Shown here in pieces: positions 7,154 through 13,241 of a DNA stretch of 38,175 bases. The DNA is taken from IMG/VR virus record IMGVR_UViG_3300010293_000015, positions 1 to 38,175 of that record; one strand, given 5' to 3'. Both the position numbers and the translations under genes were made by a program. Origin of the DNA: a virus. Position 1 is the stretch's first letter, and every line of letters begins with the position of its first letter. The notes under the pieces were generated by a model. It was not told where the DNA came from, made no database searches, and saw only the letters and a program-made list of their open reading frames with translations.

Positions 7154-7279
7154 ATGGGAACGTTGAAAGTAAAATCTGATTGGGGTAGGAAGCCTGGATA
7201 TCCAAAGGTTTCCGGTAATGATTATTGCCCTTGCAATTCGGGGAAGAAGTTTAAGAAATGTTGCGGGGAATCGAAATGA
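7154..7279 (+). CDS. 41-residue SEC-C motif zinc protein
   Basis: The frame encodes MGTLKVKSDWGRK... and then NDYCPCNSGKKFKKCCGESK (Cys at 25, 27, 36, 37). This matches the SEC-C zinc-binding motif (CPC-GSGKK-KKCC) known from the SecA C-terminus and many small proteins. The motif makes up nearly the whole gene. AGAGG precedes the ATG. The stop TGA overlaps the next ATG (7276), so the two are coupled. It could bind zinc and a protein partner such as SecB or the ribosome, but its role in the phage is unknown. Confidence 0.75.
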   Translation: MGTLKVKSDWGRKPGYPKVSGNDYCPCNSGKKFKKCCGESK

Positions 7280-7458
7280 AAATCCCATTTGGTAAGTACA
7301 TCGGCAAAGAGATCGAGGAAACGCCGGATGATTACCTGACCTGGCTTTTGGAATCATCCTGGTTCGACAAGAAATATCCTAAATACATAAAACCGATTGA
7401 GGACGAACTTGCCTATAGGGAACGGTGGGATAAGCACCTTTACAGAGAGGAGGAATGA
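7276..7458 (+). CDS. DUF3820-like small protein
   Basis: 60 residues from the ATG at 7276 that overlaps the SEC-C stop. The sequence MKIPFGKYIGKEIEETPDDY then LTWLL fits the DUF3820 pattern (PFGKYKGK...IPxDYLxWLL), a short family of unknown function often found beside nucleases and in phages. A longer frame begins at an earlier TTG but would overlap the SEC-C motif; the coupled ATG is preferred. The stop overlaps a truncated copy of another small gene. Confidence 0.7.
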   Translation: MKIPFGKYIGKEIEETPDDYLTWLLESSWFDKKYPKYIKPIEDELAYRERWDKHLYREEE

Positions 7459-7520
7459 TGACAAGCGAATGTTGCAATGCTCCGGTTGAATCCATACTTG
7501 ACGATGATGCCTTGATTTAA
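7458..7520 (+). pseudogene. Truncated copy of the small Cys protein encoded at 9475
   Basis: This 20-codon frame begins MTSECCNAPVES, nearly the same as MTSECCKAPVEG at 9475, but stops after DDDALI before the second Cys pair. It keeps the coupled ATGA start and GGAGG site. It looks like a shortened duplicate or recombination scar; a 20-residue peptide could still be made. Confidence 0.55.
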
Positions 7521-7527
7521 GAATAAT
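7498..7527 (+). promoter_or_regulatory. Candidate sigma70 promoter
   Basis: TTGACG (7498-7503), 18-base spacer, AATAAT (7522-7527); each box matches the consensus at five of six positions. It would start transcription about 33 bases before the ATG at 7567. Confidence 0.35.
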
Positions 7528-7566
7528 AACCAAGGACCCGACTCTACATCTTAACCGAGGGCAGAG

Positions 7567-7779
7567 ATGAAAGACTTCCTATTCGGCTTCCTATTGGCGT
7601 CCATATTTTCCGTTGTACTCATGGGCATAATGTACATTGACTACCAACGTCAATTCAGGGAGCTGGAGGTACAGGCATACCATGAAGTCCACCAGAAGCG
7701 GTTGGAGGTCCGGGCCTTAACCCAGGAGATTCGGCTTCTGTACAACGATAGGAGGGTAAAATGTGGACGATCATCCTAA
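7567..7779 (+). CDS. Small membrane-anchored coiled-coil protein
   Basis: 70 residues. Residues 4-26 form one membrane helix (FGFLLASIFSVVLMGIMYI); the rest is a charged helix (RQFRELEVQAYHEVHQKRLE). The layout resembles an inner-membrane spanin (Rz-like), but it is short, and no outer-membrane partner is seen nested beside it. A possible two-TM gene overlaps its end. GAGGGCAG precedes the ATG. The role in lysis is a guess. Confidence 0.55.
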   Translation: MKDFLFGFLLASIFSVVLMGIMYIDYQRQFRELEVQAYHEVHQKRLEVRALTQEIRLLYNDRRVKCGRSS

Positions 7780-7910
7780 TCTGGTTGGCTATGAGCGTAT
7801 CATTTCTTGCCGGATTCCTGCTGGCGGCCATGTTCGCCGCTGGAGTACGCGCCGAAGACTGCTTATACTGTTCCTTGCGGCGTTCGGCTTCGGGGTCCTC
7901 CTCGGGCTGA
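7761..7910 (+). CDS. Small membrane protein, possibly frameshifted two-TM (holin-like)
   Basis: The ATG at 7761 has AGGAGG eight bases upstream and overlaps the previous gene. The 49-residue product has one membrane helix (MWTIILIWLAMSVSFLAGFL...) and ends in a Ser-rich tail. In the -1 frame the same DNA reads LILFLAAFGFGVLLGLIAAR and stops at 7924, which would be a second membrane helix. A single base change between about 7840 and 7862 would join them into a two-TM hairpin protein. No slippery heptamer is seen. It may be a decayed holin-like gene or a sequencing error. Confidence 0.5.
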   Translation: MWTIILIWLAMSVSFLAGFLLAAMFAAGVRAEDCLYCSLRRSASGSSSG

Positions 7911-7933
7911 TTGCGGCAAGGTGAAAAAACAGC

Positions 7934-7954
7934 CTCCCGATTTAACAGCGGGAG
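7934..7954. other. Short hairpin before the 7971 gene
   Basis: CTCCCG (7934-7939) pairs with CGGGAG (7949-7954). ATTTAACAG occurs twice around it. No T-run is present, so termination is unlikely. Confidence 0.35.
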
Positions 7955-7970
7955 AATTTAACAGGAGTGA

Positions 7971-8504
7971 ATGACGATGCGAGAAGACACTGCCGACGAA
8001 TTTAGACGTAATTGTGATCTGCGGGCTATGGATGAACCAGTCTCAAGTCAACAGGCGCTTGAAGCTCTGGATCATATCGTCAAGAACCAGCAAAGGGATT
8101 CTGAGGACCAAAGGACCCTAAATCAGGCCGTTTCCGTACTAGAAAACTTCATTTACATACACACAGAAACGGCAGCAAAGGTAAGAGTCTACAAGGCTGC
8201 CGTTGACCAACTTGCGGATACGATGGCTGCCGGGGCATGGCAAGACGGGCCCGCTCCGAAAGACGGCTCTTGGATTCTTGGGCTCTTTCACGGACTACCC
8301 TATGTGGTCTGTTATGACTCATGGGAAGTTGGTGGCGAAATCCTGCCAGACGGGTCGGGATCACCTCCAGACGGGTACGAGAGCGGATGGTGTTTAGTGG
8401 TAGACAATTTGCAAGTCATGGATAAGGACGAGCCCGAAAAGTGGGCCCGAATCATCCACCCAAACCGACACATGCCGGCGTCATGGGACGGGCTTGGAGA
8501 TTGA
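7971..8504 (+). CDS. Hypothetical phage protein with a W/PKDG domain
   Basis: 177 residues. The N-terminal 90 residues are helical and acidic. The C-terminal part has GPAPKDGSWILGLFHG, VVCYDSWEVGG and EKWARIIHPN, a Trp-rich pattern seen in short phage proteins of unknown function (PxDGxxILG...W...PTxW type). AGGAG precedes the ATG. Catalytic residues are not evident. It stands alone between two hairpins. Confidence 0.65.
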   Translation: MTMREDTADEFRRNCDLRAMDEPVSSQQALEALDHIVKNQQRDSEDQRTLNQAVSVLENFIYIHTETAAKVRVYKAAVDQLADTMAAGAWQDGPAPKDGSWILGLFHGLPYVVCYDSWEVGGEILPDGSGSPPDGYESGWCLVVDNLQVMDKDEPEKWARIIHPNRHMPASWDGLGD

Positions 8505-8692
8505 TGACGTTAGGAAATGTACATTTGGGAAGGCTGTTCTTTATCACCCGACCAATTGTTTAAATACTTGGAGGGCAATTTGCCCTGATTTGCTCCCATA
8601 ATGGAAGTGATCTAGCAGCCGGGGGCGAAAGCCCCCAAACAGGACGGCCCCCCAGGTGCTCCGGCGCTGGCAAGGGGGGGAGGAGGATAAAA
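8505..8692. other. Intergenic stretch with palindrome and tetraloop hairpin
   Basis: No convincing gene. It holds a 13-base palindrome (GGGCAATTTGCCC, 8573-8585) and a perfect hairpin GGGGGC-GAAA-GCCCCC (8621-8636) with a GNRA tetraloop but no T-run. A 23-codon frame at 8518 has no proper ribosome site and is not called. Confidence 0.5.
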
Positions 8693-9157
8693 ATGGGTGA
8701 AAGATTAACTGAGCAAAAACGAAAAGTTTTTGAAGCAAAGTGGGAGAAAATTGCAAGTCTTCTTGGTCCAGAATGGATTATGGATTATGCGGAAATGGAA
8801 AAGTATATGCCAAAACCTGAAAATACTTGGGATTTTACAGCTATCCTTTCTGGCCCTGTCTTCAAAATCTTTGCAAAATCCGGACCATATAGTTATCCGG
8901 ACCATTGGCGTATTTTTCCAGCATGGCCGCGAGATTCTAGGAATCTTGTCAATCTTCCTGGAGAGAAAAGGGCGAACCCGAGTTCGATTAATCTCCGTCT
9001 TGAGAAGACCTGTGAGCAAATCGCGCAGGAGATTAAAGACAGGGCCCTAGCTCCTTGGAGCGCCTTCGCAGCTGAAATCGTGCTTCATAATGCTAAAGCG
9101 GATGACTGCCGAACTGGCCAGTACCTTTCCCGGCGGGAATCAGAGGAGGGAAAATGA
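8693..9157 (+). CDS. Hypothetical 154-residue protein
   Basis: The N-terminus is a charged helix (GERLTEQKRKVFEAKWEKIA). The middle is aromatic and Pro-rich (SGPYSYPDHWRIFPAWPRD). The end is helical with LEKTCEQIAQEIKDRALAPW. The gene is more AT-rich than the 4.5-7 kb block, suggesting separate origin. GGGAGGAGG precedes the ATG; the stop overlaps the next gene by four bases. No family is recognised. Confidence 0.65.
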   Translation: MGERLTEQKRKVFEAKWEKIASLLGPEWIMDYAEMEKYMPKPENTWDFTAILSGPVFKIFAKSGPYSYPDHWRIFPAWPRDSRNLVNLPGEKRANPSSINLRLEKTCEQIAQEIKDRALAPWSAFAAEIVLHNAKADDCRTGQYLSRRESEEGK

Positions 9158-9378
9158 AAGAGCTTCAATTTGAAATTTGTTCTCTTTGTGGGGAGCATAC
9201 AGGATGTGCGGGAAGCGCAGATGATTCTATTTATTGTGAACTTTTAAATCCCTATAGGTCCTTAAAGACTGGGGACAAGGATGCAGTTCTAATTCCTGAT
9301 GATCAACTATTCAATGAGTCAATAAAGTCTAGCGAGACTCGGAAAAACGATCTTAAGGAAATATCTAGGATAAAATAA
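9154..9378 (+). CDS. Cys-rich small hypothetical protein
   Basis: 74 residues with four Cys in the N-terminal part (CSLCGEHTGC, then YCELL), possibly one zinc site, and a charged helical end. GAGGAGGG precedes the ATG, which overlaps the upstream stop. The stop codon is followed at once by copy one of the structured repeat element. No known family. Confidence 0.6.
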   Translation: MKELQFEICSLCGEHTGCAGSADDSIYCELLNPYRSLKTGDKDAVLIPDDQLFNESIKSSETRKNDLKEISRIK

Positions 9379-9456
9379 CCCTTGCGCCTGGTCCTGCGAC
9401 TGCACGCGGCAGGTAGTTTACGGGTCGGACAGAAGACGGCCAGGGCTGGGTGCAAT
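9379..9456 (+). ncRNA. Structured repeat element, copy 1
   Basis: Starts right after a TAA stop. A 15-bp closing stem pairs 9382-9396 with 9441-9455 with no mismatch (four G-U). The enclosed region contains GGGTCGGACAGAAGACG (9422-9438), identical in copy 2 at 10328-10344, and an extra small CCTGC/GCAGG hairpin insert absent from copy 2. Five of the 15 pairs differ between copies, all by changes that keep pairing. This points to a functional RNA (antitermination, processing or binding site); no known family matched. Confidence 0.6.
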
Positions 9457-9474
9457 ACAGAGGAGGTGAGGGAG

Positions 9475-9621
9475 ATGACCAGCGAGTGCTGCAAGGCCCC
9501 GGTTGAAGGGTGCCTGAAAGATGATTCTATAATTCTCCTCTGCCAGAAGTGCGGCTTCGAGTGCCAGGCGGAAACCGACCTACGATGGACTCCGGTGGAG
9601 ATCAGGAGGGACGGGGAATGA
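9475..9621 (+). CDS. Small CxxC zinc-ribbon-like protein
   Basis: 48 residues from the ATG at 9475, preceded by AGGAGGTGAGGG. MTSECCKAPVEG then LLCQKCGFEC supplies two Cys pairs of a zinc ribbon. A truncated relative lies at 7458. Its ATG lies only about 20 bases after copy 1 of the structured element, so that RNA may affect its translation. The next gene starts in an ATGA overlap. Confidence 0.7.
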   Translation: MTSECCKAPVEGCLKDDSIILLCQKCGFECQAETDLRWTPVEIRRDGE

Positions 9622-9755
9622 ACCTTGAACCCTGGACCCACATAGACCGCACCCAATGGGGGAACCTTGTGGAGTGGGTCGCCTACATGGGAGCTATCGG
9701 GATAATTTGCCTGATCGTTTACTTAGTCATTATTGGATGGAGGTGGTCAAGATAA
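9618..9755 (+). CDS. 45-residue one-TM protein
   Basis: MNLEPWTHIDRTQWGN is followed by one membrane helix (residues 21-41, VAYMGAIGIICLIVYLVIIG) and a short WRWSR tail. The start is in an ATGA overlap with the Cys protein gene and has GGAGGGACGGGG upstream. Unknown function. Confidence 0.65.
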   Translation: MNLEPWTHIDRTQWGNLVEWVAYMGAIGIICLIVYLVIIGWRWSR

Positions 9756-9955
9756 TGTTTTCTTTAAACCCAAATCCCCCATGCGCTAGGTGCCCGGAAT
9801 GCGGGCGGCTTGTACTGCTATCCTATTCTCGGGATCTAAGCCCCGGCGAGGAATGCGTCGACCTTACATGTGATGCAAACCCCAAAAACCACCACTATTT
9901 TAAGGCCAGGAGAATCCCCGGCCTGCATCAACCAAGAGGCGGGGAGGAGGGGTAA
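9755..9955 (+). CDS. Small zinc-ribbon protein
   Basis: 66 residues from an ATG overlapping the upstream TAA. PPCARCPECGRLVLL gives two Cys pairs; VDLTCDANPKNHHYF gives a further Cys and two His. A longer frame begins earlier but lacks a ribosome site; GGAGG lies 11 bases before this ATG. Another member of the run of tiny Cys proteins. Confidence 0.65.
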   Translation: MFSLNPNPPCARCPECGRLVLLSYSRDLSPGEECVDLTCDANPKNHHYFKARRIPGLHQPRGGEEG

Positions 9956-10294
9956 ATGAAAAGAAAAGTCATAACCGAGGCCAATGTATTAAAGGCAATC
10001 CGGGATTACCTGGACGCAAAAGGGGTTGTCTACATCCGAAATAATTCTGGGGCGGTAGTAGGGGAACATAAGGGGAAGAAAAGATTTTTCCGTTTTGGTT
10101 CTCCGGGGTCCGCTGACCTAATCGGATGCAGTTCCTCGGGGAGATTTTGGGCCTGTGAGGTTAAGGCACCGGGCAAAAAGGCAACAAAAGAGCAAATGGA
10201 ATGGCTGGTGAATGTGCGTATAAATGACGGATATTCTATTTGGGTTGATAATGTTGACGGGTTTATTAATTGGTTTGAAAATTGGGTTAAATAA
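9956..10294 (+). CDS. VRR-NUC domain nuclease
   Basis: 112 residues. GSPGSADLIG (Asp54), FWACEVKAPGKK (Glu68, Lys70) and the Gln at 80 match the VRR-NUC family of PD-(D/E)XK nucleases. In phages these stand alone and are associated with cutting branched or flap DNA. A typical start (EANVLKAIRDYLDAKG) is present, so the protein is full length. GAGGAGGGG precedes the ATG. It is followed directly by copy 2 of the structured element. Confidence 0.85.
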   Translation: MKRKVITEANVLKAIRDYLDAKGVVYIRNNSGAVVGEHKGKKRFFRFGSPGSADLIGCSSSGRFWACEVKAPGKKATKEQMEWLVNVRINDGYSIWVDNVDGFINWFENWVK

Positions 10295-10362
10295 CCCTTG
10301 CGCCCGGCCCTGCGGTAGGTTTTTTGTGGGTCGGACAGAAGACGTCCAGGGTTGGGCGCGAT
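10295..10362 (+). ncRNA. Structured repeat element, copy 2
   Basis: Directly after the TAA of the VRR-NUC gene. The 15-bp stem pairs 10298-10312 with 10347-10361 with no mismatch. It shares the 17-base core (10328-10344) with copy 1 about 0.9 kb upstream but lacks the small inner hairpin. See copy 1 for the comparison. Confidence 0.6.
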
Positions 10363-10372
10363 TAAAAGAATA

Positions 10373-10576
10373 ATGCATAACCATTTAAGCCAAATCGCTT
10401 TTTCGATTAACCCCAAAGTCCCTGATCTTCGCGGCCTCCCCCACGAAACGGTAGCTGAATTCCTGGCCCGTGGAGGGGTGATTAAAGTATCTCCTCCGGT
10501 AACGATGAGGCCCCTTAACAGCATTCCCGTTCACCATATTTTCCGGCGCAAGCCAATGGATTATCTGAGGTTCTAA
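10373..10576 (+). CDS. Hypothetical small phage protein
   Basis: 67 residues from the ATG at 10373. Contains LPHETVAEFLARGGVIKV and ends VHHIFRRKPMDYLRF. I recall similar short phage proteins (FLARGGxI...), all of unknown function. There is no clear ribosome site. An in-frame TTG at 10352 lies inside the structured element and is less likely. The stop overlaps the next ATG (TAATG). Confidence 0.55.
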   Translation: MHNHLSQIAFSINPKVPDLRGLPHETVAEFLARGGVIKVSPPVTMRPLNSIPVHHIFRRKPMDYLRF

Positions 10577-10785
10577 TGCAACCCCGATGGCAATCGTTCA
10601 TAGAGGCCTGGGCTAACATCGGAGTAGGTTTCGGCCTGGCTCTACTGACCCAATTAATCGTTTTCCCGATGTACGGAATGGAGATTGATTTAACCGGCAA
10701 CCTTCAGATAGGGATGATATTCACGGGGATCAGCTTGGGGCGTTCATATTTTCTCAGGAGGGCTTTCAATAAATGGCATCGGTAG
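10576..10785 (+). CDS. Two-TM DUF7220-like phage membrane protein
   Basis: 69 residues. SFIEAWANIGVGFGLALLTQ followed by LIVFPMYG, then NLQIGMIFTGISLGRSYFLR and RAFN. This matches a widespread small phage inner-membrane family (DUF7220 by memory) with two helices and the RSYxLRRxFN end. Function unknown. The start overlaps the previous stop; the next gene starts inside its last codons. Confidence 0.7.
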   Translation: MQPRWQSFIEAWANIGVGFGLALLTQLIVFPMYGMEIDLTGNLQIGMIFTGISLGRSYFLRRAFNKWHR

Positions 10786-13019
10786 AGTATGAGCAATTCC
10801 TGGAATCAAAAAGGTTAAAGATAGAGGACGTGGGGAGAGAAGTAAGCAGAGATGAAATCAACCCCATCCTGTTTGACTTCCAGAAGGATATTGTTTGCTG
10901 GGCGGTGAAGAAGGGCCGATGCGCCGTATTTCTGGATACGGGGCTCGGGAAGACATTCATCCAACTGGAGTGGGCTCGTTTGATCGGTAAGAAAACTCTA
11001 GTTATTGCCCCGCTTTCCGTGGCCCGGCAGACAGTCCGGGAGGGAAAGAAGATCGGCATATCGGTTAATTATGTTAGGTCTGCCGAGGACATGGTGGAAG
11101 GCATAAACATAACGAATTATGAAATGGTCGAAAACTTCAATGCTGAGGATGCAGAGGCCATTGTGCTTGATGAAAGCAGTATCCTCAAGAGCCTCGCCGG
11201 GAAGACTAAACAAAAGCTTATCGAAAAGTTTTACCAAATAAAATATAAGTTATGCTGTACGGCGACTCCTGCCCCGAACGACTTCATCGAGTTAGGAAAC
11301 CATACCGCATTCCTGGGGATATGCACCCAACAAGAAATGCTGGCCATGTTTTTCATCAATGCCAACAAGGAGCATACTTTTATTTATGGGGACTTGATCC
11401 TGACAAAGAAAGGTTCTAATGCCAACGGGACCGAGTGGAGATTGAAACACCACGCCGAGGAAGCCTTCTTTAAGTGGATGGCTAAGTGGTCGATAACGAT
11501 GACCAAACCGTCAGACATTGGATATTCCGATGATGGGTTCATCCTCCCGCCATTAAATATAAATCCCTCATTCGCTCACGTTGATTATCGTCCCAACAAC
11601 CAGTTGTTTTTCACTGGACTTTCAGGGATTCAAGATCGGGTGAAAGTTAGGGTACGTTCGGCCGGTAGGAAGGCGGAGAAAATACCGGAATTAATAAACG
11701 GATCAGATGGCCAATGGATTATATGGTGCGGACTGGACGAAGAGGCAAAGCTGGCAAGGGAATTGCTCAATGGATTTTCACGGGAAGTAAAAGGATCGGA
11801 CCCTCCAGATGTTAAGGCATCCACGTTTGAGGACTTTCAAGATGGAAAATTTAAGGTACTAATCACAAAGCCAAAGATCGGGGCATTCGGGATGAATTTT
11901 CAAAATGCCTCAAATATGATATTTTTGGGCTTGAATGATTCGTGGGAAACCTATTATCAGGCTATTCGTCGGGAGTGGAGATTTGGGCAGAAGAAACCTG
12001 TCAATGTTTATCTTCTGCTTTCAGATGTTGAACGGGAAATTTATGACAACATCCAACGCAAGGATAAACAGGCATACCGCCTGCGAACTAAAATGATCGA
12101 GCAGTTAAAGGATTATGAAAAAGAAGAATTGTGGGGAGGGTCTATGGTCAAGGAAAAATACGAGGAGGAAACCATCAAAGAGGATGGGTGGGTAGCAATG
12201 CGGGGGGATTCAGTAGAACGGTTGAAAGAACTGGACGACAATTCCATCGACCTGTCTATATATTCTCCCCCGTTTGCGGATCTTTTCGTCTATTCCAATT
12301 CCGATCGGGATTTAGGAAACTGCCGTAATTGGGATGAGTTTTTCAAACATTACTTTTTCATAATCCAATCCGTACTCCGGGTTACTAAGCCGGGCCGGTT
12401 ATCATGCGTTCATACATCAGACATTCCGGCCATGGCCAACCGGGATGGATACATCGGGCTTAGAGACTTCCCCGGAGAGGTTATCCGATGGCATGAAAAG
12501 GCAGGCTGGATATTCGTGGGGCGGATATTCATTCAGAAAAACCCACAGGCCCAGGCCATCCGGGTAAAGTGCAAATCCCTTCTCTTTGTTCAAATGCAGA
12601 AGGATTCCAGTCATTCCCGCCCCGCGCTAATTGATCAGGTGCTAATCTTCAAGAAGCCCGGAGAGAATCAAAAGCCGGTTGAGCCGGTAAAGAATGGCGA
12701 GATGAATAACGAAATCTGGATCAGGTGGGCTCACGGGGTATGGACCGACATAAATGAAACCGAAACCCTTCAATACTATTCGGCGAGGGCGAAAGAAGAC
12801 GAAAAGCATATTTGTCCGCTTCAACTTGGGACCATTGAACGGTGCATTAAGCTCTACTCTAATCCCGGAGAAACTGTTTTGACCCCGTTTATGGGTATTG
12901 GGTCAGAGGCGTACATGGCGGTAAAGTTGGGAAGAAAGGCCAAGGGGATCGAATTGAAGGAATCCTATTACCGGACGGCAATACAAAATCTGCAATCAAT
13001 CCAAAGGACATTATTATGA
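10773..13019 (+). CDS. SNF2-like helicase fused to beta-class DNA methyltransferase
   Basis: 748 residues. The N-terminal half is an SF2 helicase: Walker A GLGKT (57-61), Walker B DESS (133-136), motif III CTATPAPND, and the motif VI region AIRREWRFGQKKPVNVYLL. The C-terminal 260 residues are a SAM-dependent amino-methyltransferase: catalytic SPPF at 498-501, then FMGIGSEAYMAVKLGRKAKG near 706. Catalytic motif before SAM motif is the beta-class order (N4-cytosine or N6-adenine). Phages are known to carry such fusions, probably to modify their DNA and evade restriction. GGAGG precedes the ATG. Target sequence cannot be predicted. Confidence 0.85.
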   Translation: MASVEYEQFLESKRLKIEDVGREVSRDEINPILFDFQKDIVCWAVKKGRCAVFLDTGLGKTFIQLEWARLIGKKTLVIAPLSVARQTVREGKKIGISVNYVRSAEDMVEGINITNYEMVENFNAEDAEAIVLDESSILKSLAGKTKQKLIEKFYQIKYKLCCTATPAPNDFIELGNHTAFLGICTQQEMLAMFFINANKEHTFIYGDLILTKKGSNANGTEWRLKHHAEEAFFKWMAKWSITMTKPSDIGYSDDGFILPPLNINPSFAHVDYRPNNQLFFTGLSGIQDRVKVRVRSAGRKAEKIPELINGSDGQWIIWCGLDEEAKLARELLNGFSREVKGSDPPDVKASTFEDFQDGKFKVLITKPKIGAFGMNFQNASNMIFLGLNDSWETYYQAIRREWRFGQKKPVNVYLLLSDVEREIYDNIQRKDKQAYRLRTKMIEQLKDYEKEELWGGSMVKEKYEEETIKEDGWVAMRGDSVERLKELDDNSIDLSIYSPPFADLFVYSNSDRDLGNCRNWDEFFKHYFFIIQSVLRVTKPGRLSCVHTSDIPAMANRDGYIGLRDFPGEVIRWHEKAGWIFVGRIFIQKNPQAQAIRVKCKSLLFVQMQKDSSHSRPALIDQVLIFKKPGENQKPVEPVKNGEMNNEIWIRWAHGVWTDINETETLQYYSARAKEDEKHICPLQLGTIERCIKLYSNPGETVLTPFMGIGSEAYMAVKLGRKAKGIELKESYYRTAIQNLQSIQRTLL

Positions 13020-13222
13020 CCCCGCAGGCCCAGGTCTTGAACCTAATCCGTTCCCGGAAGGTTGTCTGGATCCGGGAGATTATCCAGAAGTGCGCGACTT
13101 GGAAACACGCCACTATCATGGGGAGGCTGAAAAAGAAGGGATACCCGATTGTGAACGTATCACCCCCAGGGTATGAGGCCTGTTACCATTGGGTTGAGGT
13201 GGGGCAGATAAAACTTTTGTGA
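13016..13222 (+). CDS. Small winged-helix DNA-binding protein
   Basis: 68 residues. QVLNLIRSRKVVWIREII, then WKHATIMGRLKKKGYPIVNV matches the helix-turn-helix plus wing pattern of short phage HTH proteins. It overlaps the helicase-methyltransferase stop (ATGA), so it is probably translationally coupled to it. It may regulate that gene or act with it. Its stop codon lies inside the first 11-bp direct repeat. Confidence 0.6.
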   Translation: MTPQAQVLNLIRSRKVVWIREIIQKCATWKHATIMGRLKKKGYPIVNVSPPGYEACYHWVEVGQIKLL

Positions 13223-13229
13223 CACGAGG
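13219..13229 (+). repeat. Left 11-bp direct repeat flanking the C5 methyltransferase cassette
   Basis: GTGACACGAGG occurs at 13219-13229 and again, identical and in the same orientation, at 14360-14370. The pair brackets the methyltransferase cassette exactly. Confidence 0.5.
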
Positions 13230-13241
13230 ATCAGGGGTTAC

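Noticed and set aside
8518-8589. 23-codon frame in the gap before 8693
   Set aside because: Ribosome site overlaps the start and nothing supports coding.
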